Of a stretch of DNA of 64,000 bases, positions 48,292-59,699 are shown piece after piece. Under the pieces are notes generated by a model. That model searched no databases. It was not told the origin of the DNA and saw nothing but the letters and a program-made list of their open reading frames with translations. Each line of letters begins with the position of its first letter. The stretch's first letter is position 1. This stretch comes from Isoetes taiwanensis (lineage: Eukaryota > Streptophyta > Lycopodiopsida > Isoetales > Isoetaceae): NCBI GenBank assembly GCA_021234155.1, contig JAJEKV010000045.1:7363105-7427104 (forward strand), read 5' to 3'. Made by a program: the position numbers and the translations under genes.

Positions 48292-48750
48292 AAGAAACCC
48301 TTTGGGAATATGAGGAGAGGATCACCGACATGATTAGGAGGGACGATCCCGGGCCACCAGAGCAGGACTATGGCCAGAGATATGGTGAATACCCCGAATG
48401 GGATGAAGGCTATAAAATGGAACCCCCGCCACCAGGAGAACCCTATGATGCTGACAAAGGGTTGGAGATAGTTAACATCCTTAGGGACAGAGCTTTTGAG
48501 GACCTGAAACTGACCCATGTGCCGTACCTGGGACTATTGGAGTATGACCAGGCACGAGGCTTTCGAGGACGCCAACGACCACCTTTGGCATCTCTTCTAT
48601 GCTCTGCGGAGGCTTTTCAATCTTCTCATTGTTAGCCCAACGTGGGAATACCAACCAGTGATTGTCCAAGCCTGGGCACGCTATAAGCTCGTTAGAGCTG
48701 TACAGGAGAGTGTCCGCTACGCGATCCTATACCCCTTCGCGAACCTCTAG
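48292..48750 (+). pseudogene. Extra ORF C, unit 1 (unknown protein, one-base insertion)
   Basis: Begins at a good acceptor (CTGTCTTGCAG/AAGAAACC) and reads EETLWEYEERITDMIRRDDP, an acidic Pro/Tyr-rich stretch, then EIVNILRDRAFEDLKLT. One extra A near 48515 moves the rest (CRTWDYWSMTRHEAFEDAND to AILYPFANL, stop 48748-48750) to another frame; unit 2 lacks this base and is open throughout. Family unknown. The acceptor suggests it is made from a spliced transcript. Confidence 0.7.
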
Positions 48751-48989
48751 GATTGGTCTCTCCAGTTATGTTTTTTTGTTGTTGTTACGCTGTGTGCGAA
48801 TAGGACTTTAAAAACTTCCACTGTATCATACCTCCTTTTGTGCCAACCCATGTACCAATCAACTTGTTGTTGTACTCAACTTGAATGAAATGAAACATCA
48901 GTTTCTGTTTGTATATTTTCTTGTCACTGTCAGCAAATGTTATCTAAAAGGAATTGTACATTACTGTAAATCTGCTTACACTTTCATGA

Positions 48990-50665
48990 ATGCTCGATAT
49001 AGACGGTGCACGTAACGCCGCCTGGCAAACACCCTCCAATGCCAGTAGGCTGACACCTGAACAGGAATTGATGTTAATGAAAAGGCAGCTCGGCGAATTA
49101 CAGGCCTATGTATTGCATGCCAACCCACCGCAACAAACCCAGGAGGACGGACCGGAATTACCTCCGCGACCATTGAGTCCACCTGCACAACAGCCGTCTC
49201 CCCCTGGAGCCAGTCTTGTACCTGTACCGAGGAGGCCTCATGCTAAGCGTCACCGAAGTTCCTCTAAGGATAGCGCCACTTCCTCACACTCAACCACTTC
49301 GGTGTCTTCTGGGTCATCGTTATCAGTCAGTGACCATGCGAAGCGCCGGGATAAGGAATACCGTAAGACCGTTGATACAGCTATAACTAGTATATGGAAG
49401 AATAGGAAATTGGCCCAGTTTGATGGGAAATCCAGAGGTGGCCTAAATGCAGAATCCTGGTTGAACGAGATGAAGGAGTTTGGGAAGTCCTATGGAATGA
49501 CGGAGAAAGATACAGGAAAGGTTGCTACCACCAACCTTACGGGAGCTGCCCGTATTTGGTGGAAGGGTTATGCCAGAGCCAAGCACCTGGACAGGAGCAG
49601 GTGCAAGTTCAAAAAGTTCGCCAAGGCTTTTAAATCGCATTATGTGCCTCGTGCGCACAAATGCCAACAGATCCAGACCTTCTACAGGTTAGAGCAGAAG
49701 GGCATGTCAGTTTAGGCTTACCCTGATGAATTCATGCGCCTGAGGTTGTATGTACCCGGGATGAATGAGAAGAGGGCGGTAGAGGGCTACATTGAAGGGT
49801 TGGCCCCATCCATTAAACGAATGGTCAAGGCCATAGATCCAAAATCAGTAGCAGAAGCGGAGGCTAAGGCATTAAGCCTCAAAGAGGACACACCAAGAAA
49901 CCAGTACCCGCGACCTGCTCCTTATCCGCAGCCGCGGCCGTCCACACCGTACAAACCCCGCTCACCCAGTCCGGGGCCCTCTCAGCAGAACTCCTACGGT
50001 CGCCAGGAAAAGAAAGTCACCTTCAACATGCCCGACAAACCCACTAATGTTGGCAAGGAAGTGCGGAATCTCTTACAGTCTATTCCCAAAGAGGCCCGAG
50101 ATCGATTCGTAAGGATAAGGCATGTTACAGGTGTATGCGACCCGGGCATTATATGCAGAATTGCCCTTACGTCACGCAGACTGCCCAGCTGGCCATGGCT
50201 GACCTCGATTGGGAAGATCTGGAGTCCACTCTGCCTGTCGAGGACGAGGCTCCCGAATACATTCACGGTGCGTCTCATATTCTTGCCACCATTGAAACTG
50301 GCAATCTTTGAAAGTCGATATACATTATTTCTACCATAGGCCAAGTAGACAGTAAGCCCTTCATAATTTTGATGGATACGGGTAGTACGCATAATTTTGC
50401 TTCTCCTAGAATGGCCCAGGTATTGCAGCTTGAAACGTTGAGATCCCGACCTAAGCCAGTCACGTTAGCCAGTGGTAAGATCAGGCACACTCATGGCCGC
50501 CGCATTAACCTTAAGATGCAGTTGCCAGGTGCACCAGTTGCCTTGGGTGCCGAGTTAATGGACATTGGCAAATATGATCTTATTGTTGGTATGGAGTTTT
50601 TGGCATCTGCGAAGGCCACCCAACATAGACTGCGAGAAACGGGAGGTTACCTTCAACGCCGCTAA
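48990..50665 (+). pseudogene. gag-protease, unit 1 (stop and frameshift)
   Basis: Starts MLDIDGARNAAWQTPS. Capsid part: FDGKSRGGLNAESWLNEMKE, TNLTGAARIWWKGYARAKHL, FYRLEQKGMSV, then a TAG at 49713-49715 where unit 2 has CAG. It continues with EFMRLRLYVPGMNEKRAVEG. The zinc-knuckle region at about 50100-50165 is frameshifted. The aspartic protease begins at 50369 with MDTGSTHNF and runs to GGYLQRR at 50665. Gag forms the particle; protease matures it. Not translatable as one protein in this unit. Confidence 0.88.
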
Positions 50666-53600
50666 TGGAGCACGCATGACGATAAAAGGTGATCCATTCC
50701 ACCCTGTTATGCAGTCTATGTCAATCAGGCAGTTAGAAAAAGCTATACGCAGGGATAAGCTCCTTTGCCTCATTACACTTGCCTCCATTGAGTCTGACAC
50801 TAAGCAGAAGCAGGTAATCGATACCTTGCCACAAGACATTGCCACCCTTCTTCAAGAGTTTAGCAATCTTTTTCCAGATGAGATCCACAAGCTTCCTCCT
50901 TTTAGAGGGGTAGAATGTGAGATAGCTCTAGAACCAGGTACTAAGCCTACCAGCAAGGCCCCGTACTGAATGAGTCCTCCAGAGTTGGCAGAGCTTAAGA
51001 AACAACTTCAAGAGTTACTAAACCTAGGTTTTATTCGGCCTAGTGTTTCACCATTTGGCGCCCCTATTATTTTTGTCAAGAAAAAAGATGGCTCCTTGAG
51101 GATGTGTATTGATTATAGGCAGCTCAATAAGCATACCATCAAGAATCAGGGCAGATGATCTCATGGACCAGTTACAAGGGGCCAAATATTTCTCAAAGAT
51201 TGATTTACGCTCCGGATACCATCAAATAAGAATAAAGGAGGAGGACATTCATAAGTCTGCATTTCGCACCAGATATGGGCATTATGAGTTCACCGTTATG
51301 CCTTTTAGGTTAACCAATGCCCCTGCAACGTTTATGCGGTTGATGAATGACATTTTCCGCCAATATTTAGATGACTTTGTTGTTATTTTCTTTGACAACA
51401 TTCTCATCTATAGTAAAACCTTACAGCAACATGAACAACATCTTCGATTGGCTTTACAGAAGCTAAGGCGCCATCAGCTCTTCGCCAAGTTCTCTAAATG
51501 CAAGTTTGCCACTCCCAAGGTCGACTATTTGGGGCATATCATTTCAGCAGAGGGAATTGCTATCGATCGAGCAAAGATAGAAGTAGTAAGGGATTGGCCT
51601 ATTCCAGGTAATGTCTTAGAAGTTCGAAGTTTCTTGGGACTCGCAGGATATTATCGGAAATTTATTAAGGATTTTGCAACAATTGCCGCACCTCTTACTG
51701 ATCTCACAAAGCATGAGCGAGTGAAGGATTGGATGGAACATTGGAAAGCAAAAGTCCAGGTCGGCTTTCAGAAGCTCAAATATGCTTTAACATCTGCACC
51801 GGTCCTCACTTTGCCCGATCCTGAAAAGGATAAACTAGTGGCCACGGATGCTAGTAAGATAGCTACCGGTGGAGTGCTAATGCAGGAGGGGAGAGTTATT
51901 GCCTACGATTCAAAGAAGATGAATGACACGGAACAACGATACCCTACCCATGATCAGGAGTTGCTGGCAGTTGTCCGCGCTCTCCGTATTTGGAGACACT
52001 ACCTTCTCGGTAGAAGATTTCAGCTAGATACGGATCATTAGAGTCTCCGCTATCTATCCACCCAGCCAAATCTCAATCTCCGTCAGAGAAGGTGGATGGA
52101 ATTCCTAGAGGAATACGACTTCGAGATTATGTACAAGCCAGGGAAGCACAATGTGGTTGCGGATGCATTGTCACGTCATCCTTTGATAACCCGAACCCAT
52201 TGTAACGCTATTTCCACACTCACCAGTGAGTTTGGGAAACAAATAGAACAGACCCTGGCCACAGATCCCGAATTTGGTGATGTTTGGGGGAGTTTGGGTA
52301 AAGAAGCACGTACAGATAAAGAACGTGAAGCTTTCCGTTCATATAAGAAAGAGGGCAACTTGTTATATCACAAGGATAAGTTGTGTGTTCCTGAGACTTT
52401 CGGGGTGCGCAAACTAATTCTCCATGACACACACAACAGCCCTATAGCTGTACATGCGGGTTTTATGAAGACTTACTTTAAGATCCGCTCCAGCTACTTT
52501 TGGCCTTCGATGAAGAAGGATATTGCTAGATACATCAAGCAGTGTCAGGTGTGTCAACAAACCAAGGCTGAGCAATTAAGAGTTCCAGGGGAGTTGCAAC
52601 CTTTGGATGTGCCCAACGCCAAGTGGGAAGTGATAAACATGGACTTCATTGTGGGCCTTCCACGTACTCTCCGTGGATATGATGCATTAATGGTAGTGGT
52701 CGACAAATTGTCAAAGATGGCTCATTTCTTGCCATGTCGGACCACGGACACCGCCTTCGACACCGCCTTGCTATTTGCAAAAGAGATTTTCAGGTTGCAC
52801 GGGATGCCAAGAGTGATTGTATCAGACAGAGATCCTAAATTTGTAAGTGCATTCTGGAAGGACTTCTTCGCCACCATCCAGACCAAGCTTGCTATGAGTA
52901 CAGCTTACCATCCTCAGACAGATGGTCAGACAGAACGTATCAATCGCATTATCGAAGATATGCTACGAAGCTATGTATGGAGTAAACAATCACAATGGGC
53001 GGATTATATTTATTTGGTAGAGTTCGCCTATAACAGTATGAAGCAGGAGTCTTCCAGGATGTCTCCCTTCATGATAAATTATGGCTATCAATGTCTTACT
53101 CCAGACACATGGCATAATCCTGTTTCTAAAGTGGAGGTCTCTCAACAACTCCTTTTAGAAATGCAGGCCTTGGTTGAAGAAGTTCGTGGTTACTTATTAG
53201 CGGCACGCAGTCGTCAGAAAAGTCTAGCGGATAAACACCGAACCCCACGAGTCTTCCAGGTGGGCGAATCAGTTTGGCTTAAGATCAAAGTAAAACAAGC
53301 CAAGCTTAAAATTGGTAACTGCAAGAAGTTGGCACCCAGATGGGCTGGGTCGTTCAAGATTACTGAACGTGTTGGAGAACAGGCATATCGCTTGGACTTG
53401 CCGCCCCGCTTGAAGATCCACAAGGTCTTCCACGTGAGTCTTCTGAAACAACACACCCCTGATCCAGAGGAGGTTTTGGATACCCCAACCCTCCTAGAAA
53501 TGACCGAAGAGCATCTGGAGATAGTGCCTGAAGCTCTTCTTGATCGAGCTTACAAACAGACCAGAAGGACTCAAATGTTACAATACTTGGTTAAGTGGAA

Positions 53601-53880
53601 GCACTTACCAGTTGAGGATGCTACCTGGGTGATGAAGATAGACCTTGAGAAGCACTATCCGGACTTCATGCGGGAATCTCAGGGCTGCACCATCAACGAT
53701 GCTATCAACCCCGCTCCCGGCGATAAGCTTGAAGACTTGATTTGCCGAGAATCATGCTCTAGAGGGGTAGATGCATCGTATTTTATAATGATAACCGATG
53801 ATGAGATCACCTTGGTGTTCTCTAGGACGTGGTGTATTGTTAATGTTGACATGACCGCGCATTCCTTGGAAAGCATCTAG
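50567..53880 (+). pseudogene. pol: reverse transcriptase, RNase H, integrase with chromodomain, unit 1
   Basis: After a +1 frame change from protease, PPNIDCEKREVTFNAANG leads to a TGA at 50967-50969 (between KAPY and MSPPEL). RT follows: [20 protein letters not shown], a small deletion at about 51146-51150 that changes frame, then [20 protein letters not shown] and, at the active site, FFDN (51391-51399) where unit 2 has FFDD. RNase H has [20 protein letters not shown] and ends at TAG 52039-52041 where unit 2 has CAG. The rest is one open frame (52096-53880): RNase H end, HHCC zinc domain (HAGFMKTYFKIRSSYFWPSM, CQVCQQTK), D-D-E core (MDFIVGL, VSDRDPKF, TDGQTERINRIIEDM), GPY/F-like module and a chromodomain at about 53515-53670 (QYLVKWKHLPVEDATWV). 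Integrase and chromodomain look intact. Confidence 0.92.
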
Positions 53881-54382
53881 TTGATAGACTGCGTTCATCT
53901 CGGCTATACGGGGAACTAGACCATTCCTTATGCCGCAATGAACTGCAAGCCATATACATGATAGGTTCCCTTGTAAATAGATTTTCTTTTATTTATAGGG
54001 GGTGGTCCCTTCAACCACAATCTAATAATATTATTAATATACTGGCATATTGACATGTGCAGGCCAGTAAGCAGTTCGTGACCTGCCATGAATAGAGGGT
54101 TGCTGATGACCCAACCTTTTTCGGATTCGTTTTGTTTACATGTGTAACTTTCGTCGTCCATGATATTGTTAAATCAGACTTTCCTCTGATGATAAGTTTG
54201 TATAAGGCACTTTCGTGCTTGCACTTTGATATTTTTAACTTCAATGTAGTACTGTCCGAAATGTTATAATTTCAACATATTAATGTTATACTTTCAACGT
54301 CACTGTATTGCTTTCTAATTCACTTTCTTCAGGTAACAGTCTCAGCTCAACTAACCCCAATGCTGAGGACAACATTATTTCT
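53881..54382 (+). other. 3' non-coding region of unit 1
   Basis: Between the pol stop and the polypurine tract. AT-rich, no gene. Confidence 0.7.
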
Positions 54383-54395
54383 AAGGAGGGGAGAA
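54383..54395 (+). other. Polypurine tract, unit 1
   Basis: AAGGAGGGGAGAA directly precedes the LTR; this is the plus-strand primer site. Confidence 0.9.
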
Positions 54396-56045
54396 TGTGA
54401 CGTTCCACGTATTCATACGGTATATGTAACGTATCTATACGTACGTCACCCCCTAAAGGTACGCCACCATGGGGTATTGTAACCTAGGGGGGTTGCTCTA
54501 AAAGGGATTAAATTAGCTATGCTAATTTAATCATTAAGGATAATAACCTATAACCTAGGGAATTAAGGACTAAATAGGATTAATTAGACTAATTATTGTT
54601 TTGGGAAGGCGCCACCTGGCCCAATCGATGGGCCAGCATGGGGACTTCCAAATTAGGTTGTCAACCTGATCCCTATCCCTGTTTTGACTCCCTCAATTCG
54701 CCCAAAGAAGGAGCGGGAGCTGAGCGCCACCATACCAAGCAGAGCGCCACCATACCAAGCACTTTCACCTGTGTAGCGGAAGCTGAACCCCCAAGACCCA
54801 AGAGATGGAAGCACCCCATGGTAACGAGTCCAGCCAGAACTCAGGTGGGTGGCTAGCATAGCCTGTGAATTCTAGGGTAGCGCCCCTATTGGGCCTTGGT
54901 TGTGTTCGTTTCTCTGTTCTCTCTGTGTTTCAATCATAGGAACTAACCCTTGATTGTAAAGGTAAGTTCTCTTTATATTTGATTCTGGTTTTGCTCTGAA
55001 AGGATGGATTGTTAGTTCTTTGCCTAGTATTACTCTGAAATGGGGGAATTACGGGGGGTAGAGACCTCTGAGCCATGTATTGTAGTATGCTCCTAGATAG
55101 CGCCCTGTAGAATCCCATTAATTGCGGCCTGTGCACAAGAGCCCACCGGGTCATAGATGCTATGGACTGGCTTAGCACCAGACAAGGAACACAGTGGTGA
55201 AGTGGGGGTGGGGTCTTGCACGAACATAAAAGGCTCCTGAGACTCCTACAGTGGGCTAGGCCTAATAGCCGGCCAGCGAGCTAGGCGCGAGCCGGGCCGG
55301 GTATGGGTCTGACACTCCCTGGGTACAGAGGTGTGACCCGCATGGGGCATCCTGTACTTTGAGTAGATATAGGGTGAGTAAGTCGGGTACGGATGCGGGG
55401 GTCGCTGATGCGGCACGTATTCTCTAGCTCACCCATGGAACCACTGTGATTCAAGAAGGGGACGCTTCCCCGACCTGCCTCATCGGACCAGACGTCATGA
55501 ACCTGGAGTAGGCTCAAAGGGTGATACCTTGAACCTGCGTCTCCGGAAGGCTATAGCGAAGCCATAGCGTGAATTGACCCATCTGCAAAGTGTGCACAGG
55601 AGGGGCGGATGGAGTGGACAACCCTAGCCGATGTTCTACGCCAGCCAACGCCATGCCAAGACTCGGTCTGCTGATCTCTTGAGGCCCAGCCGTCAGTCGA
55701 TCCTCACTGAAGTCTGAGCCGGGGTAGAACCTGGGGTTTGGGTGTTTTCTTAGCTTTAGATGCATATTCTTTGCCGTTGGTATTTGGATGGATGCGCCAC
55801 CCTTCGTGGTGGTTATTTATATGTGATTTATGTTGTGTGCTAACCCTTGTATTCACGTTTCCGCGACGTAGGAGTCCCATTGAAGGTGTGGGCCGAATGA
55901 CCCCTTCGTGTCCTTCTTTCGGGCACCATAATATGGGTGGCCGGAATAGACGGAGGGCCCTGCTCATGGCGAGGTGGTCGCCATGGGAGGGGAAAGTCCC
56001 CGTATGTATACGTCTGGGTGTCGTATACATTCAGGGAGCGTCACA
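54396..56045 (+). repeat. LTR shared by units 1 and 2 (1650 bp)
   Basis: Acts as the 3' LTR of unit 1 and the 5' LTR of unit 2. Starts TGTGACG and ends CGTCACA. It is directly followed by a second primer binding site and a second complete set of 5' ORFs. Confidence 0.95.
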
Positions 56046-56046
56046 G

Positions 56047-56060
56047 TGGTATCAGAGCCG
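56047..56060 (+). other. Primer binding site, unit 2
   Basis: TGGTATCAGAGCC, as in unit 1, one base after the LTR. Confidence 0.9.
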
Positions 56061-56838
56061 TGATTTCGGTTGCTCGAAATCATAGCACTGGCCAAACACT
56101 AACCCGTAGCATGGTAGTTAGGAGGAGGCTAAGTTAATGTGTTGTTAGTCCTCTTTGATGTTTGGCTCGGTGTTAGGTTAAATTAAGAAATTGTAGCTTT
56201 AAAGAGGATAGGGCGACTGGAGGACCCAAGATTGGAAGCATTGTAAATGTCAGTGGGTGGCTCAAATGACAGAGCAGGTGCGTCCATTGGATTGGACATA
56301 CTCAAATTACCCTAGAACGGTCGTCTCTAGGCGAAAAATGGTCAAGGGCAGGCCCGAAAACCAACTCGGGCGCCGCTTGCTTTTTGTCGTCTTGCGATCC
56401 GCGGTAGAAGAGCCGAAAATGCGGCGCCCGACCGACCGAGACCGATCGAGTCAACGCGGGCCCGCCAGGTCAACTCGGGCGCCGCTTGCTTTTCGACGAC
56501 CCCGGTCGGGCGGAAGCGCATATATAATGCGGCCGGTGCGGCCAGATGTCTCAGCGTATTTCTGCCGTATAATTGTTTTATACTAATAAAATTTTAAAAG
56601 TTAATAGGAAAATTTTTAAATTTCAAAAGTTAACCGGCCGTTTAAAAAAATTCTTCTTGTCATTTGTTTTGCCTTGCCCTCAGCGCCTTCGACCGCCAGA
56701 GCCGCTGCCCGCCATCGTCACCAGACTTGAAGTTGCTTAAATTAAGCCCCTTGTGTCTGAAACCCCGGCGCCTCCTTTGCCGCCTTTTTCGCCACCAGCG
56801 CCTCACTGCTCGCCCTCCTAGACCTTATTGCCACAGCT
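56061..56838 (+). other. Leader of unit 2, non-coding
   Basis: Counterpart of 44442-45218. No gene. Confidence 0.6.
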
Positions 56839-58074
56839 ATGGCTAATACCAAGAGCGCCCCGGACCCTTCCACTTTGAGCATAGTGGAGATTTACGCCAT
56901 GATCGCCCGGCACATGGCTACAGACCCGGCCTTTATTGACCTGCTCCTGGATGAGCTAGTAAATAGGTTTGAGAACAACGATAGGATTCCCTATCCTATC
57001 TATCACTTCTCAGAGCCATTCTTGATCCGACCCGAACCTTCGCCTCTCTCCTATACCATTGTTGAGCAACGACATGGTCATGATGCTCATTAAATTCTAT
57101 CCTCCCGGCGGGGAAGGCCATACCGAGGAGGAAGATATCGTGATCCGAGGCCGACCGTGTCGAGTTTGGCCGTAGAGGATGATCATCGGGGAGATTGAGC
57201 GGGCATACGGGCGCCCTGGGAAGGGAATATAGGTACCTCTACGACGGCTTTGTCGGGCCATCGATGGCGAGCCATTGAGGTTCCCCATATCGCCGGGCAT
57301 GAGGACTCCAAATAGTTTTATATGGGGAAACCCCGATATCAAAGATAGACTATCTGACAACCATTCAGATAGATATGGGTCTACGAATTACGGGGGTACA
57401 GTCGAGCTTCTTCACCGGGCTGCAGCCCAACTTTTTGCTCAGGTTCAAGAAGATCTAAGGAGAGCCCGGGAAGAACGGGAGAGGCTTGAACAGGAGGAGA
57501 AGGCTCGGCAGGATCAGCAGAACCTACAGGACGGAGGAGCATCCGGGAGTGGGCCGGGCCCAATCCCGACGCATGTGACCATTAAGCACCCGAGGAAGGG
57601 TATAGCCCGAAAGACCGGCAGTCAGTATAAAGAAAAGCTAAGGACTGTCGGGGCCTTTGGTAAGAAGGCAAGCTCTGATCGGAGGCAGCAGCGGGTGGAT
57701 AGCTCCCGACCGGTTGTTGGGGCTAAGACGGTGCCAACACCAAAGGGGCCGCCTACAAAACCTGCCCCACAGAGGAAGCCTCACAGTGCCGACCGGTGCC
57801 GTGGCCTTCTTGAAATCCGCAAGTTCCGTGAGTCCACCGCGCCTTCTCGATCCGGAAGCTACCCTTCCAGAGGCTGGTACGGGAGATCGCACAGCTGTTT
57901 AAGACCGATCTCCGTTTCCAGACCTTTGCAATTTTGGCACTCCAAGAGGCTGCTGAAGCCTACTTGGTGGCACTTTTTGGTGACGCCAATCTTTGCGCGA
58001 TCCACGCAAAGAGGGTAACCATAATGCCTAAGGATTTAGCCCTCGCCCGCAGGATTCGGGGGGAGCAACCTTAG
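56839..58074 (+). pseudogene. Extra ORF A, unit 2: coiled coil and histone H3 fold
   Basis: ATG at 56839 (MANTKSAPDPSTLS). The middle (about 57030-57400) is broken by many small indels. From about 57401 the frame is good: a coiled coil (QVQEDLRRAREERERLEQEE), GPGPIPTHVTIKHPRKG, IARKTGSQYKEK (57602-57637), a Lys/Pro/Arg-rich tail, and at 57773 RKPH followed by a damaged alpha-N (LEIRKFRES). After a 2-nt shift, 57856-58074 encodes 72-73 residues of H3 without a gap: [66 protein letters not shown], stop. By eye about 61 of 73 positions match canonical H3. Cys110, His113 and Asp123 equivalents of the H3-H3 four-helix bundle are kept; loop 1 has no CENH3-like insertion. H3 normally pairs with H4 in nucleosomes; the role in this element is unknown. 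Confidence 0.88.
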
Positions 58075-58211
58075 CATATGTTGCGGGGCTCCACATTGTA
58101 AATATTTTCTTTTGGTATTTAATAAAAAACTCTCTCTTTTTTTTTTCATTATTTATTTCATTTTGTATTAAAAAAAAACTTATTTATTTTGTGCTAAATA
58201 TGAAAAAATGC

Positions 58212-58298
58212 TGACGTCAGCGTAAATAAAAGGGGTTAAAAAGGACTTTTAAAGTTCATTTCAATTGTTTCTCTTCCTCTCTCCTCCCTGCTAGCGCC
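58212..58298 (+). promoter_or_regulatory. Possible internal promoter before ORF B, unit 2
   Basis: TGACGTCA at 58212-58219, AAATAAAAGG, a pyrimidine patch and AGCGCCATGG at the start codon, as in unit 1. Confidence 0.35.
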
Positions 58299-59699
58299 AT
58301 GGCTGCCGCCGACCTTGTCGCTTGGTACCATGACGGAGAGCAATGGGATCCGCAAGTCCCTTTCGACCTGCTGCGACCTTTGCTATGCCAACGCCTAGAT
58401 CTCCTCGCCAATATGCAGAGGCACCCGGATTACTCCGGATTCTTGGACTTCTACATGGAGGAAATGCTCCCTCTGTGTATTCCTCTTGGGGATCCTCCCC
58501 AGCTGTATCTGGAGCGGGAGGTAGTCCGGGAGATGTTAGGCGGAGACACCCATGCTTATGATGTCCTGAAGGGGAAGCTCCGATGGGGCAAACACTTGCC
58601 TGTGGTGCAGCATCAGGGGCGGCAATATCTGGAAGTTACCTTCGCCCTAGCCATCCTCATGGACCAATACGTCGAGGACGAAACTTTGCCTGTAGAAAAA
58701 GGCAAATTACCAGAGTCTTCCGAGGAGGGGGAAGACGAGCACATAGGTATGGGCGACTTCGCCCGTTGGAAACAGTTGGCGGAAGAGTTGCCACCGCGCC
58801 GTGAGCAAGCTATAGGCTTGTCAGGCTTAGACGGCCTTCCAGTTATCTATCACCAAGGGCAAGAGTACCTTCTCTTGGATGATATTATCTGGACGTATCA
58901 CATGGTGGCCGGATTTTGACGCAAGCGCAAAGACCATGTGCTTTATGAGCTTGCGGAGTACTGTATGGACGATTTCATTGACTTCACTTCTACTGAGCTT
59001 CCTCCAGAGGTGCAGCAGCTGCTCCAGTTCCGCCAAGAGACCATAGAGCCGGCAGAGACTCTATTACGTCTTCGGGACTTCGTGATGCAGGAGCCGGCCT
59101 CGCAGCCTTCACCGGATGCCTTCACGGCTATGGGACCTCACGTCCCAAACATCAACGTGGTTGAGGTCCCCTCCGACTCAGATGACGAGGGAGAGGATTT
59201 ATATCATAATCCTGCTCATACGAAGGAGGAGCAACAGGAACTTAAGGACGAAGAAGTCCCTATGAATTTGGATAAGGAAGTGGCTACGTCCGAGACCTCG
59301 CAAGGGAAGGTGCTGGGCAACCACCTCACCCGTTTCTTTTTGTCAGCCTTCCGACAGGGGCAAGTCCTTTTTATAGCCCGAGATTTAGGGCCAGAGGCTG
59401 AAGCTTCATGGTGGGCCCTCCGTGCTCTCTCTACACTGGCCGGCCACAAGAAGCTTCCCTATCGTACGTTTACTTATGTACTCGTGCGACGGGATCTCGC
59501 CCTGACGGCTTTGGGTCAGGATATTGCGCCCTGGATGAGCATGAAGCTCCTCACGGCGGCCCCATTGGCCATTGCCTATCCACCAGAGGTTGCATCTATT
59601 GCGGCTGCCACAGTAGACCCTGGGGTGACGCTGCTGCGACACCGACCGCCTCCACCACCTCCTAGGCCTACGGATGAAGAGGGAGGACCTAGCTCCTAA
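58299..59699 (+). pseudogene. Extra ORF B, unit 2 (unknown protein, one in-frame TGA)
   Basis: Starts MAAADLVAWYHDGEQWDPQV with a strong ATG context. Open to a TGA at 58917-58919 (MVAGF then stop; unit 1 has CGA, Arg), then continues in the same frame to 59699, about 466 codons in all. It gives the full N-terminus missing from unit 1: LLRPLLCQRLDLLANMQRHP, FLDFYMEEMLPLCIPLGDPP. The internal repeat HLPVVQHQGRQYL / GLPVIYHQGQEYL is present. Unrecognised family. Apart from the single C-to-T stop it looks preserved, which suggests recent function. Confidence 0.78.

Larger units (their letters stand above)
42786..56045 (+). mobile_element. Ty3/gypsy chromovirus with three extra 5' ORFs, unit 1 (LTR to LTR)
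   Basis: Complete unit of about 13.3 kb: LTR 42786-44426, PBS, extra ORFs A, B and C, gag-PR, RT-RNase H-integrase-chromodomain, polypurine tract, LTR 54396-56045. LTRs begin TGTGACG and end CGTCACA. The insertion is at the 3' end of the DUF7869-like gene; the five bases before the left LTR are GATAG, so a matching GATAG would be expected after the last LTR of the array, outside this window. Chromoviruses are directed to chromatin by the integrase chromodomain. Confidence 0.93.

Noticed and set aside
50967-50969. Shared TGA as a programmed readthrough site between protease and RT
   Set aside because: It lies inside conserved RT N-terminal sequence where an Arg codon is usual, not at a domain boundary, and an RT deletion follows in both units, so plain inactivation is simpler.
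57773-58074. That the H3-like part of ORF A is a centromeric H3 (CENH3)
   Set aside because: Loop 1 has no extra residues and alpha-2 and the C-terminus follow canonical H3; only a few positions (the Phe in REIRKF, DAN before LCAIH) recall CENH3. A tree would be needed.
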